DNA of 64,000 nucleotides from Massilia sp. 9096 (GCF_000745265.1 NZ_JQNN01000001.1:372001-436000), one strand, 5' to 3'; positions 1 through 9,611 are shown, counted from the stretch's first letter. Program-made: numbers and translations. The notes: generated by a model from the sequence alone, not told the origin.

Positions 1-1148
1 GCCGCGAAGGTGGCGCGGTAGCCGCTGCCGTCGAACAGTACGCCGCCCAGGGTCGAGCCGAGCGCGATCGAGAGCTGGACCACGGCCACCATCAGCCCGC
101 CGCCGGCTTCGGCATCGTCGGGCAGCGTGCGCGCCAGCCAGGACCACCAGCCGACCGGCGCCGCCGTTGCCACCAGGCCCCACAGCGCCAGCAGTCCTCC
201 GGCGACGCCAGCCTGCCCGCCAAAGCCGACCAGGCACAGTGCGATCGCCGCCATCAGCACCGGAATCACGGTCAGCGTGCGGTACGGCCCGTCCCGCAGA
301 AAGCGGCCGACGCCCACCGTGCCGACGAAGCCGGCGATGCCGAGCACCAGCAGGATCGTCGACAAGGTGCGCAGGTCGACGCCGATGACGGTTTCCAGGA
401 AGGGCCGGACGTAGGTGAACAGCACAAACTGGCCCATGAAGAACAGCCCGACCGCCAGCATGCCCAAGCGGACCACCGGCCGCCGGAGCAGCGCGAGCAC
501 GTTGCCCGAGCCTGTTGGCCGCGCCGTCGTCGAGACATTTGCGCGCAGTGGCGGCATGCTGATCCACTGCCAGGCCAGCGCGGCCAGCGCCACCGGCGCC
601 AGGCAATAAAAGGCGCCACGCCAGCCGATGATGCCGCCGAGGTAGCTGCCCAGCGGCGCCGCCACGATGGTCGCCAGCGCATTGCCGCCGTTGAAGATGG
701 CCAGTGCCTTCGGCACGCTAGCCGGTGGCACCAGGCGCATCGCCACCGCCGCCGACATCGACCAGAACCCGCCGACCACGACGCCGATCAGCGCGCGCCC
801 GACCAGGTACATGGCATAGCTGTGCGCCGCGCCGATGACCAGGCCGGAGAAGCACATCAGCGCGGTCAGCCCCAGCAACAAGGTCTTGCGGTCGAGCGTA
901 CCGGCCAGCGCCGGAATCGACAGGCTGGTCAGCACGGCAAGCGCGCCGGAGATGGCGATGCCGTAGCCGGCCAGCCCTTCGCTGACGTGCAGGTCCGCAG
1001 CCAGCGGCGTGAGCAGGCTGACGGGCATGAATTCGGAGGCGATCAGGGCAAACACGCACAGCGTCATCGCGAACACGGCGCTCCAGTGGGCGGGTGCTGC
1101 GGTGGCGCTTGCGTGGCGGGCGGGAAGGTCGGGAGATTGGATGGTCAT
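1..1148 (-). CDS. MFS transporter, DHA1 family (partial, C-terminus off the window)
   Basis: Inner-membrane major facilitator, probably a drug or metabolite exporter. Reading the minus strand from the ATG at 1146-1148 gives an open frame that leaves the window without a stop, about 382 residues. The N-terminus is MTIQSPDLPARHASATAA, followed by hydrophobic helices with the family pattern ASEFMPVSLLTPLAADL and the loop motif GTLDRKTLL. Near the edge it reads AEAGGGLMVAVVQLSIALG and GGVLFDGSGYRATF, which is characteristic of the last helices of AraJ/NepI-like DHA1 exporters, so probably only about 10-25 residues are missing. It is divergent from a LysR gene with a 76-bp gap, an arrangement that usually means the regulator controls the exporter. 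The substrate cannot be told from the sequence. Confidence 0.88.
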   Translation of the reverse strand, partial: MTIQSPDLPARHASATAAPAHWSAVFAMTLCVFALIASEFMPVSLLTPLAADLHVSEGLAGYGIAISGALAVLTSLSIPALAGTLDRKTLLLGLTALMCFSGLVIGAAHSYAMYLVGRALIGVVVGGFWSMSAAVAMRLVPPASVPKALAIFNGGNALATIVAAPLGSYLGGIIGWRGAFYCLAPVALAALAWQWISMPPLRANVSTTARPTGSGNVLALLRRPVVRLGMLAVGLFFMGQFVLFTYVRPFLETVIGVDLRTLSTILLVLGIAGFVGTVGVGRFLRDGPYRTLTVIPVLMAAIALCLVGFGGQAGVAGGLLALWGLVATAAPVGWWSWLARTLPDDAEAGGGLMVAVVQLSIALGSTLGGVLFDGSGYRATFA

Positions 1149-1220
1149 GACAGGCATTGTCCCGGACCCGGACCACCATGATAAGTGCGAGCAATCTGGA
1201 TGCGCTTGTGAGAAAATTTC

Positions 1221-1236
1221 AGCAATGAGCATTGCT
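1221..1236. promoter_or_regulatory. Inverted repeat AGCAAT-N4-ATTGCT over the lysR start
   Basis: A perfect 6-bp inverted repeat with a 4-bp spacer overlaps the ATG of the LysR gene at 1225. A further AGCAAT half-site lies at 1190-1195, 31 bp upstream on the same face, and GCATTG at 1154-1159. The position, in the 76-bp divergent gap, suggests an operator for autoregulation and for control of the MFS gene. Seen in sequence; function inferred. Confidence 0.4.
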
Positions 1237-2133
1237 AAAATTGCCAAGATAGATGATCTGCAAGCTTTCGTCGCGGTGGCGCGTGCGCGGAGCTTCACCA
1301 AGGCTGCCGTCCAGATCGGCGTCACACCCTCGGCTCTGAGCCACACGATGCGTGCGCTCGAGGCGCGGCTGGGTTTGCGCCTGCTGTCGCGCACGACGCG
1401 CAACGTGGCGCCGACCGAAGCCGGTGAGCGTCTGCTGCGTTCGCTCGCGCCGCTGTTCGACCAGATCGGCCTTGAGGTCGAGGCGCTCGGCGAATTGCGC
1501 GACAAGCCGGCCGGCACGATTCGCATCACCTGTACCGACGATGCCATCGAGCTGTACCTGCGGCCCAGGCTGGCGCAATTCCTGGCCGACTACCCCGACG
1601 TGACGCTGGAGTTCATGGTGGACTACGGCTTTACCAACGTCGTCGAAGAGCGCTTCGACGCCGGCATCCGCCTGGGGGAGGCGATCAGCAAGGACATGAT
1701 CGCCGTGCGCATCAGTCCGGACTGGCGCCTCGCGGTGGTGGGTTCGCCAGACTACTTCGCGCGCAATCCGGCGCCGCAGACGCCGCAGGAGCTGACGCGC
1801 CACCGTTGCGTGAATATCCGGCACCGGCCGGCGGGCGCGATCTACGCCTGGGAATTCGAGAAGGATGGCCATGCCTTCAGTGTGAAGACCGAAGGGCAGC
1901 TGGTGTTCAACAGTGTCGTGCATATGCTCAACAGCGCCGTCGACGGGATCGGGCTGGCGTATGTGCCGCAGCAGCTGGCTGCGCCTTACCTGGCGGATGG
2001 GCGCTTGGTGGAAGTGCTGGCGGACTGGTGCCCGTACTTCGAGGGCTTTCACTTGTATTACCCGAACCGGCGCCAGGCCTCGCCGGCGTTTGCGGCGTTC
2101 GTCGACGCTTTTAGATACCGGGACGGGGCCTGA
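1225..2133 (+). CDS. LysR-family transcriptional regulator
   Basis: DNA-binding regulator of 302 residues, the usual LysR length. The N-terminal winged helix-turn-helix is clear (DLQAFVAVARARSFTKAA, then LGLRLLSRTTRNVAPTEAG, about residues 8-65). It is followed by a periplasmic-binding-protein-like effector domain from about residue 90 (IRITCTDDAIELYLRPRL) to the end. The ATG at 1225 is chosen because it puts the HTH at the normal distance from the N-terminus; the frame is open further upstream but without family similarity. It belongs to the large CrgA/DmlR-like group, whose effectors are diverse. The divergent MFS gene is the likely target. No effector can be named. Confidence 0.92.
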   Translation: MSIAKIAKIDDLQAFVAVARARSFTKAAVQIGVTPSALSHTMRALEARLGLRLLSRTTRNVAPTEAGERLLRSLAPLFDQIGLEVEALGELRDKPAGTIRITCTDDAIELYLRPRLAQFLADYPDVTLEFMVDYGFTNVVEERFDAGIRLGEAISKDMIAVRISPDWRLAVVGSPDYFARNPAPQTPQELTRHRCVNIRHRPAGAIYAWEFEKDGHAFSVKTEGQLVFNSVVHMLNSAVDGIGLAYVPQQLAAPYLADGRLVEVLADWCPYFEGFHLYYPNRRQASPAFAAFVDAFRYRDGA

Positions 2134-2187
2134 AGCGACGGCGCAGGGCGGCGCATTGCCCGCGCCCTGCCGGTTCAGCCTGGCATC

Positions 2188-4494
2188 TCACCCGGGCGGG
2201 TTGCGCTGGCTGCTCGCGATGTCGCCGACCAGCACGGCGGTCATGTTGACGATCCGGCGCACCGTTGCCGATGGCGTCAGCACCTGTACCGGCTCGGCCG
2301 CACCCAGCAGGATCGGACCGATGGCCACATTGTTGCCCGCCGCGACCTTCAACAGGTTGTAGGAAATGTTCGCCGAGTCGATGTCGGGAAGGATCAGCAG
2401 GTTCGCATCGCCTTCGAGCGTGGACGCCGGCAGGTACTTGCGCCGCAGCGCCGCGTCGAGCGCGACGTCGCCGTGCATCTCGCCGTCCAGTTCGAGCTCA
2501 GGCGCGCGGGCGCGCAGGATAGACAGCGCTTCGCGCATCTTGCGGGCGGAAAGCGCATCGCTCGTGCCGAAATTCGAGTGCGACAGCAGCGCGACCTTGG
2601 GAACGATGCCGAAGCGCCGGACTTCCTCGGCCGCCAGCAGGGCGATCTCGGCCAGTTGCGCGGCGCTCGGGTCGACGTTGACGTGCGTGTCCGCGATGAA
2701 GATCTGCCGGCCCGGCAGGATCAGCGCGTTCATGGCCGCGTAGACGGTCGAGCTTTCCTTCTTGCCGATGACCTGGTCGATGAAATGCAGGTGGCGATGG
2801 GTGGTGCTGATCATTCCGCATAGCATGCCATCCGCTTCGCCTTTACGCACCAGCATCGCCCCGATCAGGGTCGTGCGGCGGCGCATCTCGAGCCGGGCCA
2901 TCTGCTCGGTGATGCCGCGCCGGCACATCAGATCATGATAGGTCGTCCAGTAATCGCGGTAGCGCGGATCGCGGTCGGTATCGACGATCGTGAAGTCGCG
3001 GTCTTTCGCCATGCGCAGGCCGAGCCTGGCGATGCGCTCCTCGATGACCGCCGAGCGGCCGACCAGGATCGGTTGCGCGATGCGCTCGTCGACCACGATC
3101 TGCACAGCGCGCAGCACCCGCTCGTCCTCGCCCTCGGCGAAGACGATGCGCTTTTCATCGGCGCTGGTGGCGCGCGCCGCCTCGAATACCGGCCGCATCA
3201 TGCTGCCGCTGTGATACACGAACTGTTGCAGGTGCTGTGCGTAAGCCTCGAGGTCGTCGATCGGTCGCGTCGCGACGCCGCTTTCCATCGCGGCCTGCGC
3301 AACCGCAGGCGCGATCTCGACGATCAGGCGTGGATCGAAAGGTGTCGGGATCAGGTAGTTCGGACCGAACGACAGGTCGCCGGTGCCGTAGGCAGTCGCC
3401 ACGATGTCGCTTTGTTCCTGGCGCGCCAGGTCGGCGATCGCATTCACCGCTGCGATTTCCATTTCGCGCGTGATCGTGGTCGCGCCGGCGTCCAGCGCGC
3501 CGCGGAAGATATAGGGGAAGCACAGGACATTGTTGACCTGGTTCGGGTAGTCGGCGCGCCCTGTTGCGAGGATGGCGTCGGGCCGTGCTTCCAGCGCCGC
3601 CTCCGGCAGGATTTCCGGCGTGGGATTGGCCAGGGCCATGATCAGCGGCCGGCTTCCCATGCGCTTGACCATGTCCGGCTTGAGCACGTTCCCAGCGGAC
3701 AGCCCGAGGAAAATGTCGGCGCCTTCGATCACTTCGCCGAGGGTGCGGGCGCTCGTCTGGCGCGCATAACGGGCCTTGTTCGTATCCATCAGCTCGGTCC
3801 GGCCCTGGTACACCACGCCTGCCAGATCGGTCACGAAGATGTTGTCGAGCCTCATGCCGAGATCGACCAGCAAGTCGAGGCAGGCCAGGGCGGCGGCGCC
3901 GGCGCCGGACGCGACCAGATTCACGTCCTCGATCCGCTTGCCGACCACCTTCAGCCCATTGGTGATCGCCGCGGCGACGACGATGGCCGTGCCGTGCTGG
4001 TCGTCATGGAATACCGGGATCCTCATGCGCGCCCGGCATTCGCGTTCGACGGTAAAGCAGTCTGGCGCCTTGATGTCTTCGAGGTTGATGCCGCCGAACG
4101 TCGGCTCGAGCGCGGCGATGATCTCGACCAGCTTGTGCGGATCCTTCTCGTCGATCTCGATATCGAAAACGTCGATGCCGGCGAATTTCTTGAACAGTAC
4201 GGCTTTCCCCTCCATGACGGGCTTGGAGGCCAGCGGTCCGATGTCGCCCAGGCCCAGCACCGCCGTGCCGTTCGAAATCACGCCGACCAGGTTGCCGCGC
4301 GCCGTGAAGCGTGCCGCGCTCAAAGGATTGGCGACGATCTCTTCGCACGGAAAGGCGACGCCCGGGGAATACGCCAGCGACAGGTCGCGCTGATTGAGCA
4401 TCTGCTTGGTCGGGACGGTGGTCAGCTTGCCCGGCCTGGGGAACTCGTGGTAGTCGAGTGCTGCCTGGCGCAGCACGGAGGCTTCGGTCGTCAT
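2188..4494 (-). CDS. maeB: NADP-dependent malic enzyme with C-terminal phosphotransacetylase domain
   Basis: Converts malate to pyruvate plus CO2 with reduction of NADP. The protein is 768 residues, typical of MaeB. The N-terminal malic-enzyme part (about 1-430) shows [12 protein letters not shown], the metal/substrate segment [22 protein letters not shown] (split: [12 protein letters not shown], then KPVMEGKA), [11 protein letters not shown] and the nucleotide-binding GAGAAALA. The C-terminal part (about 435-768) is phosphotransacetylase-like ([31 protein letters not shown]), which in this family is usually regulatory rather than catalytic. The start [19 protein letters not shown] at 4494 matches MaeB N-termini; an upstream in-frame extension looks non-coding. 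It lies 49 bp downstream of dctA and is probably co-transcribed with tarD-dctA, so malate brought in or made from C4 acids can leave the TCA cycle as pyruvate. Confidence 0.95.
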   Translation of the reverse strand: MTTEASVLRQAALDYHEFPRPGKLTTVPTKQMLNQRDLSLAYSPGVAFPCEEIVANPLSAARFTARGNLVGVISNGTAVLGLGDIGPLASKPVMEGKAVLFKKFAGIDVFDIEIDEKDPHKLVEIIAALEPTFGGINLEDIKAPDCFTVERECRARMRIPVFHDDQHGTAIVVAAAITNGLKVVGKRIEDVNLVASGAGAAALACLDLLVDLGMRLDNIFVTDLAGVVYQGRTELMDTNKARYARQTSARTLGEVIEGADIFLGLSAGNVLKPDMVKRMGSRPLIMALANPTPEILPEAALEARPDAILATGRADYPNQVNNVLCFPYIFRGALDAGATTITREMEIAAVNAIADLARQEQSDIVATAYGTGDLSFGPNYLIPTPFDPRLIVEIAPAVAQAAMESGVATRPIDDLEAYAQHLQQFVYHSGSMMRPVFEAARATSADEKRIVFAEGEDERVLRAVQIVVDERIAQPILVGRSAVIEERIARLGLRMAKDRDFTIVDTDRDPRYRDYWTTYHDLMCRRGITEQMARLEMRRRTTLIGAMLVRKGEADGMLCGMISTTHRHLHFIDQVIGKKESSTVYAAMNALILPGRQIFIADTHVNVDPSAAQLAEIALLAAEEVRRFGIVPKVALLSHSNFGTSDALSARKMREALSILRARAPELELDGEMHGDVALDAALRRKYLPASTLEGDANLLILPDIDSANISYNLLKVAAGNNVAIGPILLGAAEPVQVLTPSATVRRIVNMTAVLVGDIASSQRNPPG

Positions 4495-4543
4495 GATGGT
4501 CTTCTCGTCGATGGTGGGTGGATCGGCATGGCGCTCGAGACTG

Positions 4544-5887
4544 CTAATTGCCCAGCGAAGCGGCGGACTTGGCCGGGGCTTCGGCAGGGTTGTCTTTCGG
4601 GGCGTCGACAGGCAGTGCCGACCCGCGCTCGAGCACGGCTCTTGCCTGCCGGAGGTCGAGCACCTTCTCCCAGCGCGCGACCACGACGGTGGCGACGCCA
4701 TTGCCGATCAGGTTGACGATGGCCCGCGACTCGTTCAGGAAGCGGTCGACCCCCAACAGCAGCACCAGTCCCGCCACCGGGATCTTGTGCATCGACGCCA
4801 GCGTGGCGGCCAGGGCGACGAAACCGGCACCCGCGACGCCCGCCGATCCCTTGGACGTGAACAGCAATACGCCGAGCAGGATCAGCTGGTCCCACAGCGA
4901 CAGGTCGATGTTCATGGCCTGGGAAATGAAGATCGCCGCCATGGTCAGGTAGATCGCCGTGCCGTCGGCGTTGAACGCATAGCCTGTCGGCAGCACCAGG
5001 CCGACCACGGGTTTCGGAATGCCCATGTTCTCGAGCTTGACCAGCATTTGCGGCAGCACCGATTCGGTCGACGCCGTGCCGAAAGTGACCAGGAGTTCGT
5101 CCTTGATATAGCGAAGGAACTGAAGCAGCGACAGCCCGCACAGGCGCATCACGATACCGAGCACCACGAACACGAAGATGGCCGAGGTCAGGTAGAGGCA
5201 GAGGATCAGCTCGCCGTACGAGGCCAGCGTACCGATACCATATTTTCCGACCGTGAACGCGACACCGCCGAAGGCGCCGATCGGGGCAACATACATCGCG
5301 ATACGCACGACACCGAACATCCCCTGCAGGAACATGTCGAGCATGTCGACGAACGGCTCGACCGGCTTGCCCAGGCGCGCCAGGGCGACGGCCAGCAATA
5401 CCGAGAAAAAGATGATCGGAATCATGTCGCCATTCGCGAACGCCCCCACGACGCTGTTCGGGACGATGCTCATGAGGAAGTCGATCGCACCGCCGTGCTG
5501 GTGGGCTTTCTGCGTATAGCTTGCGATGGCTCCCGCATCGATATGCGAGGGATCAATGTTCATGCCGCTGCCCGGCTTGAACAGGTTGACGATCAGCAGG
5601 CCGATGGCCAGGGCGAGGGTCGAGGCGAATTCGAAGTACAGGATGGCCTTGAGGCCCACGCGTCCCGCTTCGTGGACGTTGTTCATACGGGCGACGCCAA
5701 CGACGATCGACGCGAAGATGATTGGCGCCAGCAGCATCTTGATCATCTTGATGAACAGGTCGCCCAGCGGTTTGGCCTGGGTGGCCAGGTCCGGCATGTA
5801 GTGTCCGAGCAGGATGCCGGCGATGATGGCGATCACGACCTGCACGTAGAGTTTGGAGAGGTATTTCCCGGCTAGAGTGGATCGCAT
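4544..5887 (-). CDS. dctA: C4-dicarboxylate transporter DctA
   Basis: Inner-membrane symporter of the DAACS (glutamate/dicarboxylate) family, 447 residues, which imports succinate, fumarate, malate and sometimes tartrate with protons or sodium. Recognisable segments are KYLSKLYVQVVIAIIAGI at the N-terminus, IKMIKMLLAPIIFASIVVG, the SIVPNSVVGAFANGDMIPI stretch and the re-entrant-loop motif FGTASTESVLPQM, followed by PTGYAFNADGTAIYL in the substrate-binding helix. The start at 5887 has a strong ribosome site (GAGGAGACAAGC). It lies 145 bp downstream of tarD and 49 bp upstream of maeB, all on the minus strand. This context suggests it supplies dicarboxylate or tartrate to the neighbouring enzymes. 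Family assignment is very secure; substrate preference is inferred. Confidence 0.95.
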   Translation of the reverse strand: MRSTLAGKYLSKLYVQVVIAIIAGILLGHYMPDLATQAKPLGDLFIKMIKMLLAPIIFASIVVGVARMNNVHEAGRVGLKAILYFEFASTLALAIGLLIVNLFKPGSGMNIDPSHIDAGAIASYTQKAHQHGGAIDFLMSIVPNSVVGAFANGDMIPIIFFSVLLAVALARLGKPVEPFVDMLDMFLQGMFGVVRIAMYVAPIGAFGGVAFTVGKYGIGTLASYGELILCLYLTSAIFVFVVLGIVMRLCGLSLLQFLRYIKDELLVTFGTASTESVLPQMLVKLENMGIPKPVVGLVLPTGYAFNADGTAIYLTMAAIFISQAMNIDLSLWDQLILLGVLLFTSKGSAGVAGAGFVALAATLASMHKIPVAGLVLLLGVDRFLNESRAIVNLIGNGVATVVVARWEKVLDLRQARAVLERGSALPVDAPKDNPAEAPAKSAASLGN

Positions 5888-6032
5888 GCTTGTCTCCTCG
5901 TGCGACTTTTTATGCTGAACGACATGGGGCCGCAGCGACGGTGCCGACAGGCGCCGTCGCGGTGATCCTTCCCTGTCGATGGATTTGCTCGGCCTCGCCT
6001 CTTTTGTACAGGGCGCTGCGGCCGGATGTCGA

Positions 6033-7199
6033 TTAGCTCGACAGCTTCTGCATCTCGGCGTACAGGTCCGCCTTGCCCTCGAAGCCGATGCCCGGCAGGT
6101 CCGGCATGGTGATGTAGCCGTTGTCGACCTTGACGCCGTCCGGGAACCCGCCATACGGCTGGAACAGGTCGGGATAGGACTCGTTGCCGCCCAGGCCGAG
6201 GCCGGCCGCGATGTTCAGCGACATCTGGTGGCCGCCGTGAGGGATGCAGCGGCTCGGCGACCAGCCATGTTCGCGCAGCATGTCGAGTGTGCGCAGGTAC
6301 TCGACCAGGCCGTAGCTCAGCGCGCAGTCGAACTGCAGCCAGTCGCGGTCGGCGCGCATGCCGCCGTAGCGGATCAGGTTGCGCGCGTCCTGCATCGAGA
6401 ACAGGTCTTCGCCGGTCGCCATCGGGTTCTTGTAGTAGTTGCGCAGCGTTGCCTGCAGTTCGAAGTCGAGCGGGTCGCCCGGTTCCTCGTACCAGAACAG
6501 ATCGTATTGAGACAGCGCCTTGGCGTACTGGATCGCGGTGTCGAGGTCGAAACGGCCATTGGCGTCCACCGCCAGCTTCTGGCCATCCTGCAGCACCGAC
6601 AGGATGCTGTCGATGCGGCGCAGGTCTTCGTCGAGCGAAGCGCCGCCGATCTTTTTCTTGACCACCGTGTAGCCGCGGTCGATATAGCTGCGCATCTCGT
6701 CCTTGAGCTTTTCGTGGTCCTGGCCGGGATAGTAGTAGCCGCCGGCCGCATACACGAAGATCTTGCGATCGGGCGTGCCGTTGCCGTAGCGGTCAGCCAG
6801 TAGCTGGAACAGCGGCTTGCCCTCGATCTTGGCGACCGCATCCCAGATCGCCATGTCGATCGTGCCGATCGCTACCGAGCGCTCGCCGTGGCCACCCGGT
6901 TTTTCGTTCTTGAACATCGTCGCCCAGATCTTGTGCGGATCGAGGTTGGTGCCGGCGTCGTCCACCAGCGATGCGGGATCGGCTTCGAGGATGCGCGGAA
7001 TGAAGCGCTCGCGCATCAGCGTCCCTTGGCCGTAGCGGCCGTTCGAGTTGAAGCCGAAGCCAACCACTGGCTTGCCGTCGCGGATCACGTCGGTGACCAC
7101 GGCGACCAGGCTCAGCGTCATCTTGCTGAAGTCGATGTAGGCGTTGCGGATCGGCGAGCTGATCGGGACGGTTTTTTCACGGATTTCTAAGATTCTCAC
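6033..7199 (-). CDS. tarD: D(-)-tartrate dehydratase (enolase superfamily)
   Basis: Mg-dependent cytosolic dehydratase of the mandelate-racemase group of the enolase superfamily, converting D-tartrate to oxaloacetate. The product is 388 residues and closely resembles, from memory, the Bradyrhizobium D-tartrate dehydratase (389 residues). Shared segments include SSPIRNAYIDF, GFNSNGRYGQG, KPGGHGERSVAIGTIDMA, DRDWLQFDCALSYGL, CIPHGGHQMSLNIAAGL and DLFQPYGGFPDG. The catalytic set is present: the KxK motif (K181, K183), metal ligands in VDANGR, YEEPGD and ATGEDL, and the catalytic His of HGGHQMS. The GTG at 7199 is chosen because AGGAG lies 6 nt upstream; the longer in-frame ATG at 7256 would add a non-conserved leader. 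It is first gene of the minus-strand group tarD-dctA-maeB and divergent from a LysR gene. Confidence 0.92.
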   Translation of the reverse strand: MRILEIREKTVPISSPIRNAYIDFSKMTLSLVAVVTDVIRDGKPVVGFGFNSNGRYGQGTLMRERFIPRILEADPASLVDDAGTNLDPHKIWATMFKNEKPGGHGERSVAIGTIDMAIWDAVAKIEGKPLFQLLADRYGNGTPDRKIFVYAAGGYYYPGQDHEKLKDEMRSYIDRGYTVVKKKIGGASLDEDLRRIDSILSVLQDGQKLAVDANGRFDLDTAIQYAKALSQYDLFWYEEPGDPLDFELQATLRNYYKNPMATGEDLFSMQDARNLIRYGGMRADRDWLQFDCALSYGLVEYLRTLDMLREHGWSPSRCIPHGGHQMSLNIAAGLGLGGNESYPDLFQPYGGFPDGVKVDNGYITMPDLPGIGFEGKADLYAEMQKLSS

Positions 7200-7280
7200 G
7201 GGGGGCTCCTGAGGACAATCGCATGACATGGATGCGACCAAGTTTCGGAAAGCCATAGATTAAGACGCAAAATGATGCCT

Positions 7281-7303
7281 ATAATTCGCCAGCATTCAAT
7301 TAT
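7281..7303. promoter_or_regulatory. Perfect dyad ATAATT-N11-AATTAT, candidate LysR operator
   Basis: In the 117-bp gap between tarD (minus) and the LysR gene (plus) there is a perfect 6-bp dyad with an 11-bp spacer. This is exactly the T-N11-A geometry of LysR recognition sites. It ends 13 bp before the GTG of the regulator, so bound protein would block its own gene while activating tarD across the gap. The dyad is directly visible; binding is inferred. Confidence 0.65.
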
Positions 7304-7316
7304 GAAATGAGTTAAG

Positions 7317-8267
7317 GTGAAGAACGAACCCACTTCCGACATGCAGTTCTTTATTCTCGTCGCCAAGCACGGCAGCCTGGCGGCGGCGGCGCGGGCCATC
7401 GACCTGACACCGCCGGCGGCCACCAAGCGCTTGGCGACGCTCGAAAGCCGGTTGGGCGTACGGTTGCTGAACCGGACCACGCGCACGCTCAGCCTGACCA
7501 GCGAAGGCGAGACCTATCTGCAGCATGCGACGCGCATCCTCGCCGAAATCAAGGAAATGGAGGACATGGTCTCGCAGGGCCGCTCGACGCCGCGCGGCCT
7601 GCTGCGCGTCAACGCGACGCTGGGTTTCGGGCGTACGACGATCGCGCCGCTGGTGTCCGCGTTCACGGCGCGCTATCCGGAAGTCGAAGTCCAGATGGAG
7701 GTGACGGACAGGCCGATCGACCTGGTCGAGACAGGCTTCGACCTGGCGATCCGGTTCGGGGCGTTGCCAGACAAGCGGCTCAATGCGCGCAGGATCATGT
7801 CGAACCGGCGCTTCCTGTGCGCTTCGCCAGGCTACCTGGAGCGCCACGGCACCCCGAACAGCCTGGCGGACCTGGCCACTCACCGCTGCATCATCCACCG
7901 CCAGAATGACGACGCCTACGGCATCTGGCGTTTCATGCACCATGACCATAGCGAAGTGATCAAGGTGCACGGCATGCTGTCGAGTAACGATGGCGATATC
8001 GTGCTCGGTTGGGCGCTGGACGGTCACGGCATCCTGATCCGGTCCGAATGGGACTTGGCCAGGTACCTCGACAGCGGACGGCTGAAAATCGTCTTGCCCG
8101 AGTTCGAACTGCCGACGGCGGACCTGTTCGTCTACTATCCCAGCAAGCGCAACCAGACGATTCGCGCGCGCGCGTTCATCGACTTTCTCGTCGAGCAGTT
8201 CCAGGGGCCCGAGGATCGTCCGGGCGGACGTACGAAAGGACGCGAGCACTCTGGCAAGGCGCCTTGA
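7317..8267 (+). CDS. LysR-family regulator, probable controller of the tartrate module
   Basis: LysR regulator of 316 residues with an N-terminal HTH (MQFFILVAKHGSLAAAARA, LGVRLLNRTTRTLSLTSEG) and an effector domain starting near residue 93 (LLRVNATLGFGRTTIAPLV). It is of the DmlR/CrgA-like type, members of which often control dicarboxylate or hydroxy-acid catabolism. The GTG at 7317 is taken as start; an ATG at 7341 would give a shorter N-terminus without a ribosome site, so the true start is uncertain by eight codons. It is divergent from tarD-dctA-maeB with the dyad at 7281-7303 between them, which makes it the likely regulator of D-tartrate use. The C-terminal tail (DRPGGRTKGREHSGKAP) is basic and not part of the fold. 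Confidence 0.9.
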   Translation: MKNEPTSDMQFFILVAKHGSLAAAARAIDLTPPAATKRLATLESRLGVRLLNRTTRTLSLTSEGETYLQHATRILAEIKEMEDMVSQGRSTPRGLLRVNATLGFGRTTIAPLVSAFTARYPEVEVQMEVTDRPIDLVETGFDLAIRFGALPDKRLNARRIMSNRRFLCASPGYLERHGTPNSLADLATHRCIIHRQNDDAYGIWRFMHHDHSEVIKVHGMLSSNDGDIVLGWALDGHGILIRSEWDLARYLDSGRLKIVLPEFELPTADLFVYYPSKRNQTIRARAFIDFLVEQFQGPEDRPGGRTKGREHSGKAP

Positions 8268-8502
8268 ATATCGGGGCCGCCGCTTATACACCACTACGGC
8301 TTTCCGGTTATTCACTCAAGGTGAAAAGTCAAATAAATCTCACCAATACTACGTTCGCGGCTCAGGTCATATATATTGGTCCAAATGCGATTGATGCACA
8401 TCAGTCATTTTTACTTGGACGATAGGGTAGCCCGAGACGGCACCTGTCTGGACAACGTTAACGAATAACGAAGCGGGCCAAGCCCCAACAAGGAGACACA
8501 GC

Positions 8503-9561
8503 TTGAAAAAAATAGCATTGATCGCGCTCAGCCTGGCTGCAGCGGGCGTTCACGCGCAATCCAGCGTGACGATCTATGGCATCGCCGATGCCGCCATCGT
8601 CGGCGAAAGCGGCGGCAAGACCAGCATGACCAAGGTCACCAGCGGCGCAGCGTCAGCCTCGCGCCTGGGCTTTCGCGGCAGCGAAGAGCTGGGCGATGGC
8701 ATGTCGGCATTCTTTACCCTCGAGACCGGCGCCAAGATCGATACCGGCGAACTGGACGCAAGCAACACCATCTTCAACCGCCAGGCCTTCGTTGGCCTGA
8801 AGACGGAGGGCGGCTCGGTTGCCCTGGGCCGTCAGTACACGCCTTATCACCTGGCGCTGATCCAGGCGGTCGACCCGTTCGGCACCGGTTACGCCGGCAC
8901 TTCCAAGAACCTGTTGCCGGACAATGGCACCAATGTCCGGGCCAGCAACAGCGTGACCTATTCCTCGCCCAGCGTGAGCGGGGTGAACGTCGACCTGTTC
9001 TACAGCGCGGGCGAGCAGTCGGAAATAGCGGCGGGACGCCAGTTTGGCGGCGGTATCAACTATGCAAAAGGCCCGCTGTCGTTGCGCCTCATTTACAACA
9101 GCAGGAACACGGACGTGGCGGCGACCGGGGTGAACCATGATCTCGGCCGCAACCTCCTTCTGGGCGGTAACTACAAGTTCAAATGGTTCGCGCTCTATGC
9201 GGGGTTCGAAGTGGACAAGGGCTACAACAGCGCACCGCTGGGCAATCCGAACAATCCGTATGGCGGCGTGGCGCCGACGGCGTCTACCGATGGCCGCGAT
9301 CTGCTGCTCGGCCTGAAGGCGCCGCTCGGTCCGGGTACGCTCATGTTCTCGACCCAGTACAAGGACGACCGTACCCACTTCAACCAGGACGCAAGCGAAT
9401 GGGGCATCGGGTATCTGTACAGCCTGTCGAAGCGCAGCGGGCTTTATCTGGCGTATGCCCATATCAACAACAGGAACGGTGCCGGGTACACGGTCGCCAA
9501 CAATACGGAAGCAGGCACCGGCGACAGCGCCTTCAACCTGGGCATACGGCATACTTTCTGA
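8503..9561 (+). CDS. Gram-negative general porin (Burkholderiales OmpC-like)
   Basis: Outer-membrane trimeric beta-barrel porin, 352 residues. It has a signal peptide (MKKIALIALSLAAAGVHAQ, cut after AQ) and the classic opening SSVTIYGIADAAI, LGFRGSEELGDGMSAFF, NRQAFVGLKTEGGSVALGR. It ends in NLGIRHTF, where the terminal Phe is the BAM recognition residue. The start is a TTG at 8503 with AAGGAG 8 nt upstream; this codon starts a textbook signal peptide and no ATG fits. The 235-bp upstream gap (8268-8502) is AT-richer than its surroundings and holds the presumed promoter; I see no gene in it. Placed after the tartrate regulator, it may admit the same organic acids, but this is only suggested by position. 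Confidence 0.93.
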   Translation: MKKIALIALSLAAAGVHAQSSVTIYGIADAAIVGESGGKTSMTKVTSGAASASRLGFRGSEELGDGMSAFFTLETGAKIDTGELDASNTIFNRQAFVGLKTEGGSVALGRQYTPYHLALIQAVDPFGTGYAGTSKNLLPDNGTNVRASNSVTYSSPSVSGVNVDLFYSAGEQSEIAAGRQFGGGINYAKGPLSLRLIYNSRNTDVAATGVNHDLGRNLLLGGNYKFKWFALYAGFEVDKGYNSAPLGNPNNPYGGVAPTASTDGRDLLLGLKAPLGPGTLMFSTQYKDDRTHFNQDASEWGIGYLYSLSKRSGLYLAYAHINNRNGAGYTVANNTEAGTGDSAFNLGIRHTF

Positions 9562-9602
9562 GCCTGTTTCTGAGCCTGTTTCTGAGCCTGTTTCTGAGCC
9601 TG
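9555..9602. repeat. Four perfect 12-bp tandem repeats across the porin stop codon
   Basis: The unit TTTCTGAGCCTG occurs four times without change (9555-9566, 9567-9578, 9579-9590, 9591-9602). The porin stop TGA lies inside the first unit, so unit number cannot alter the porin. Perfect identity suggests recent slippage expansion. Confidence 0.95.
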
Positions 9603-9611
9603 TAAACGGGA

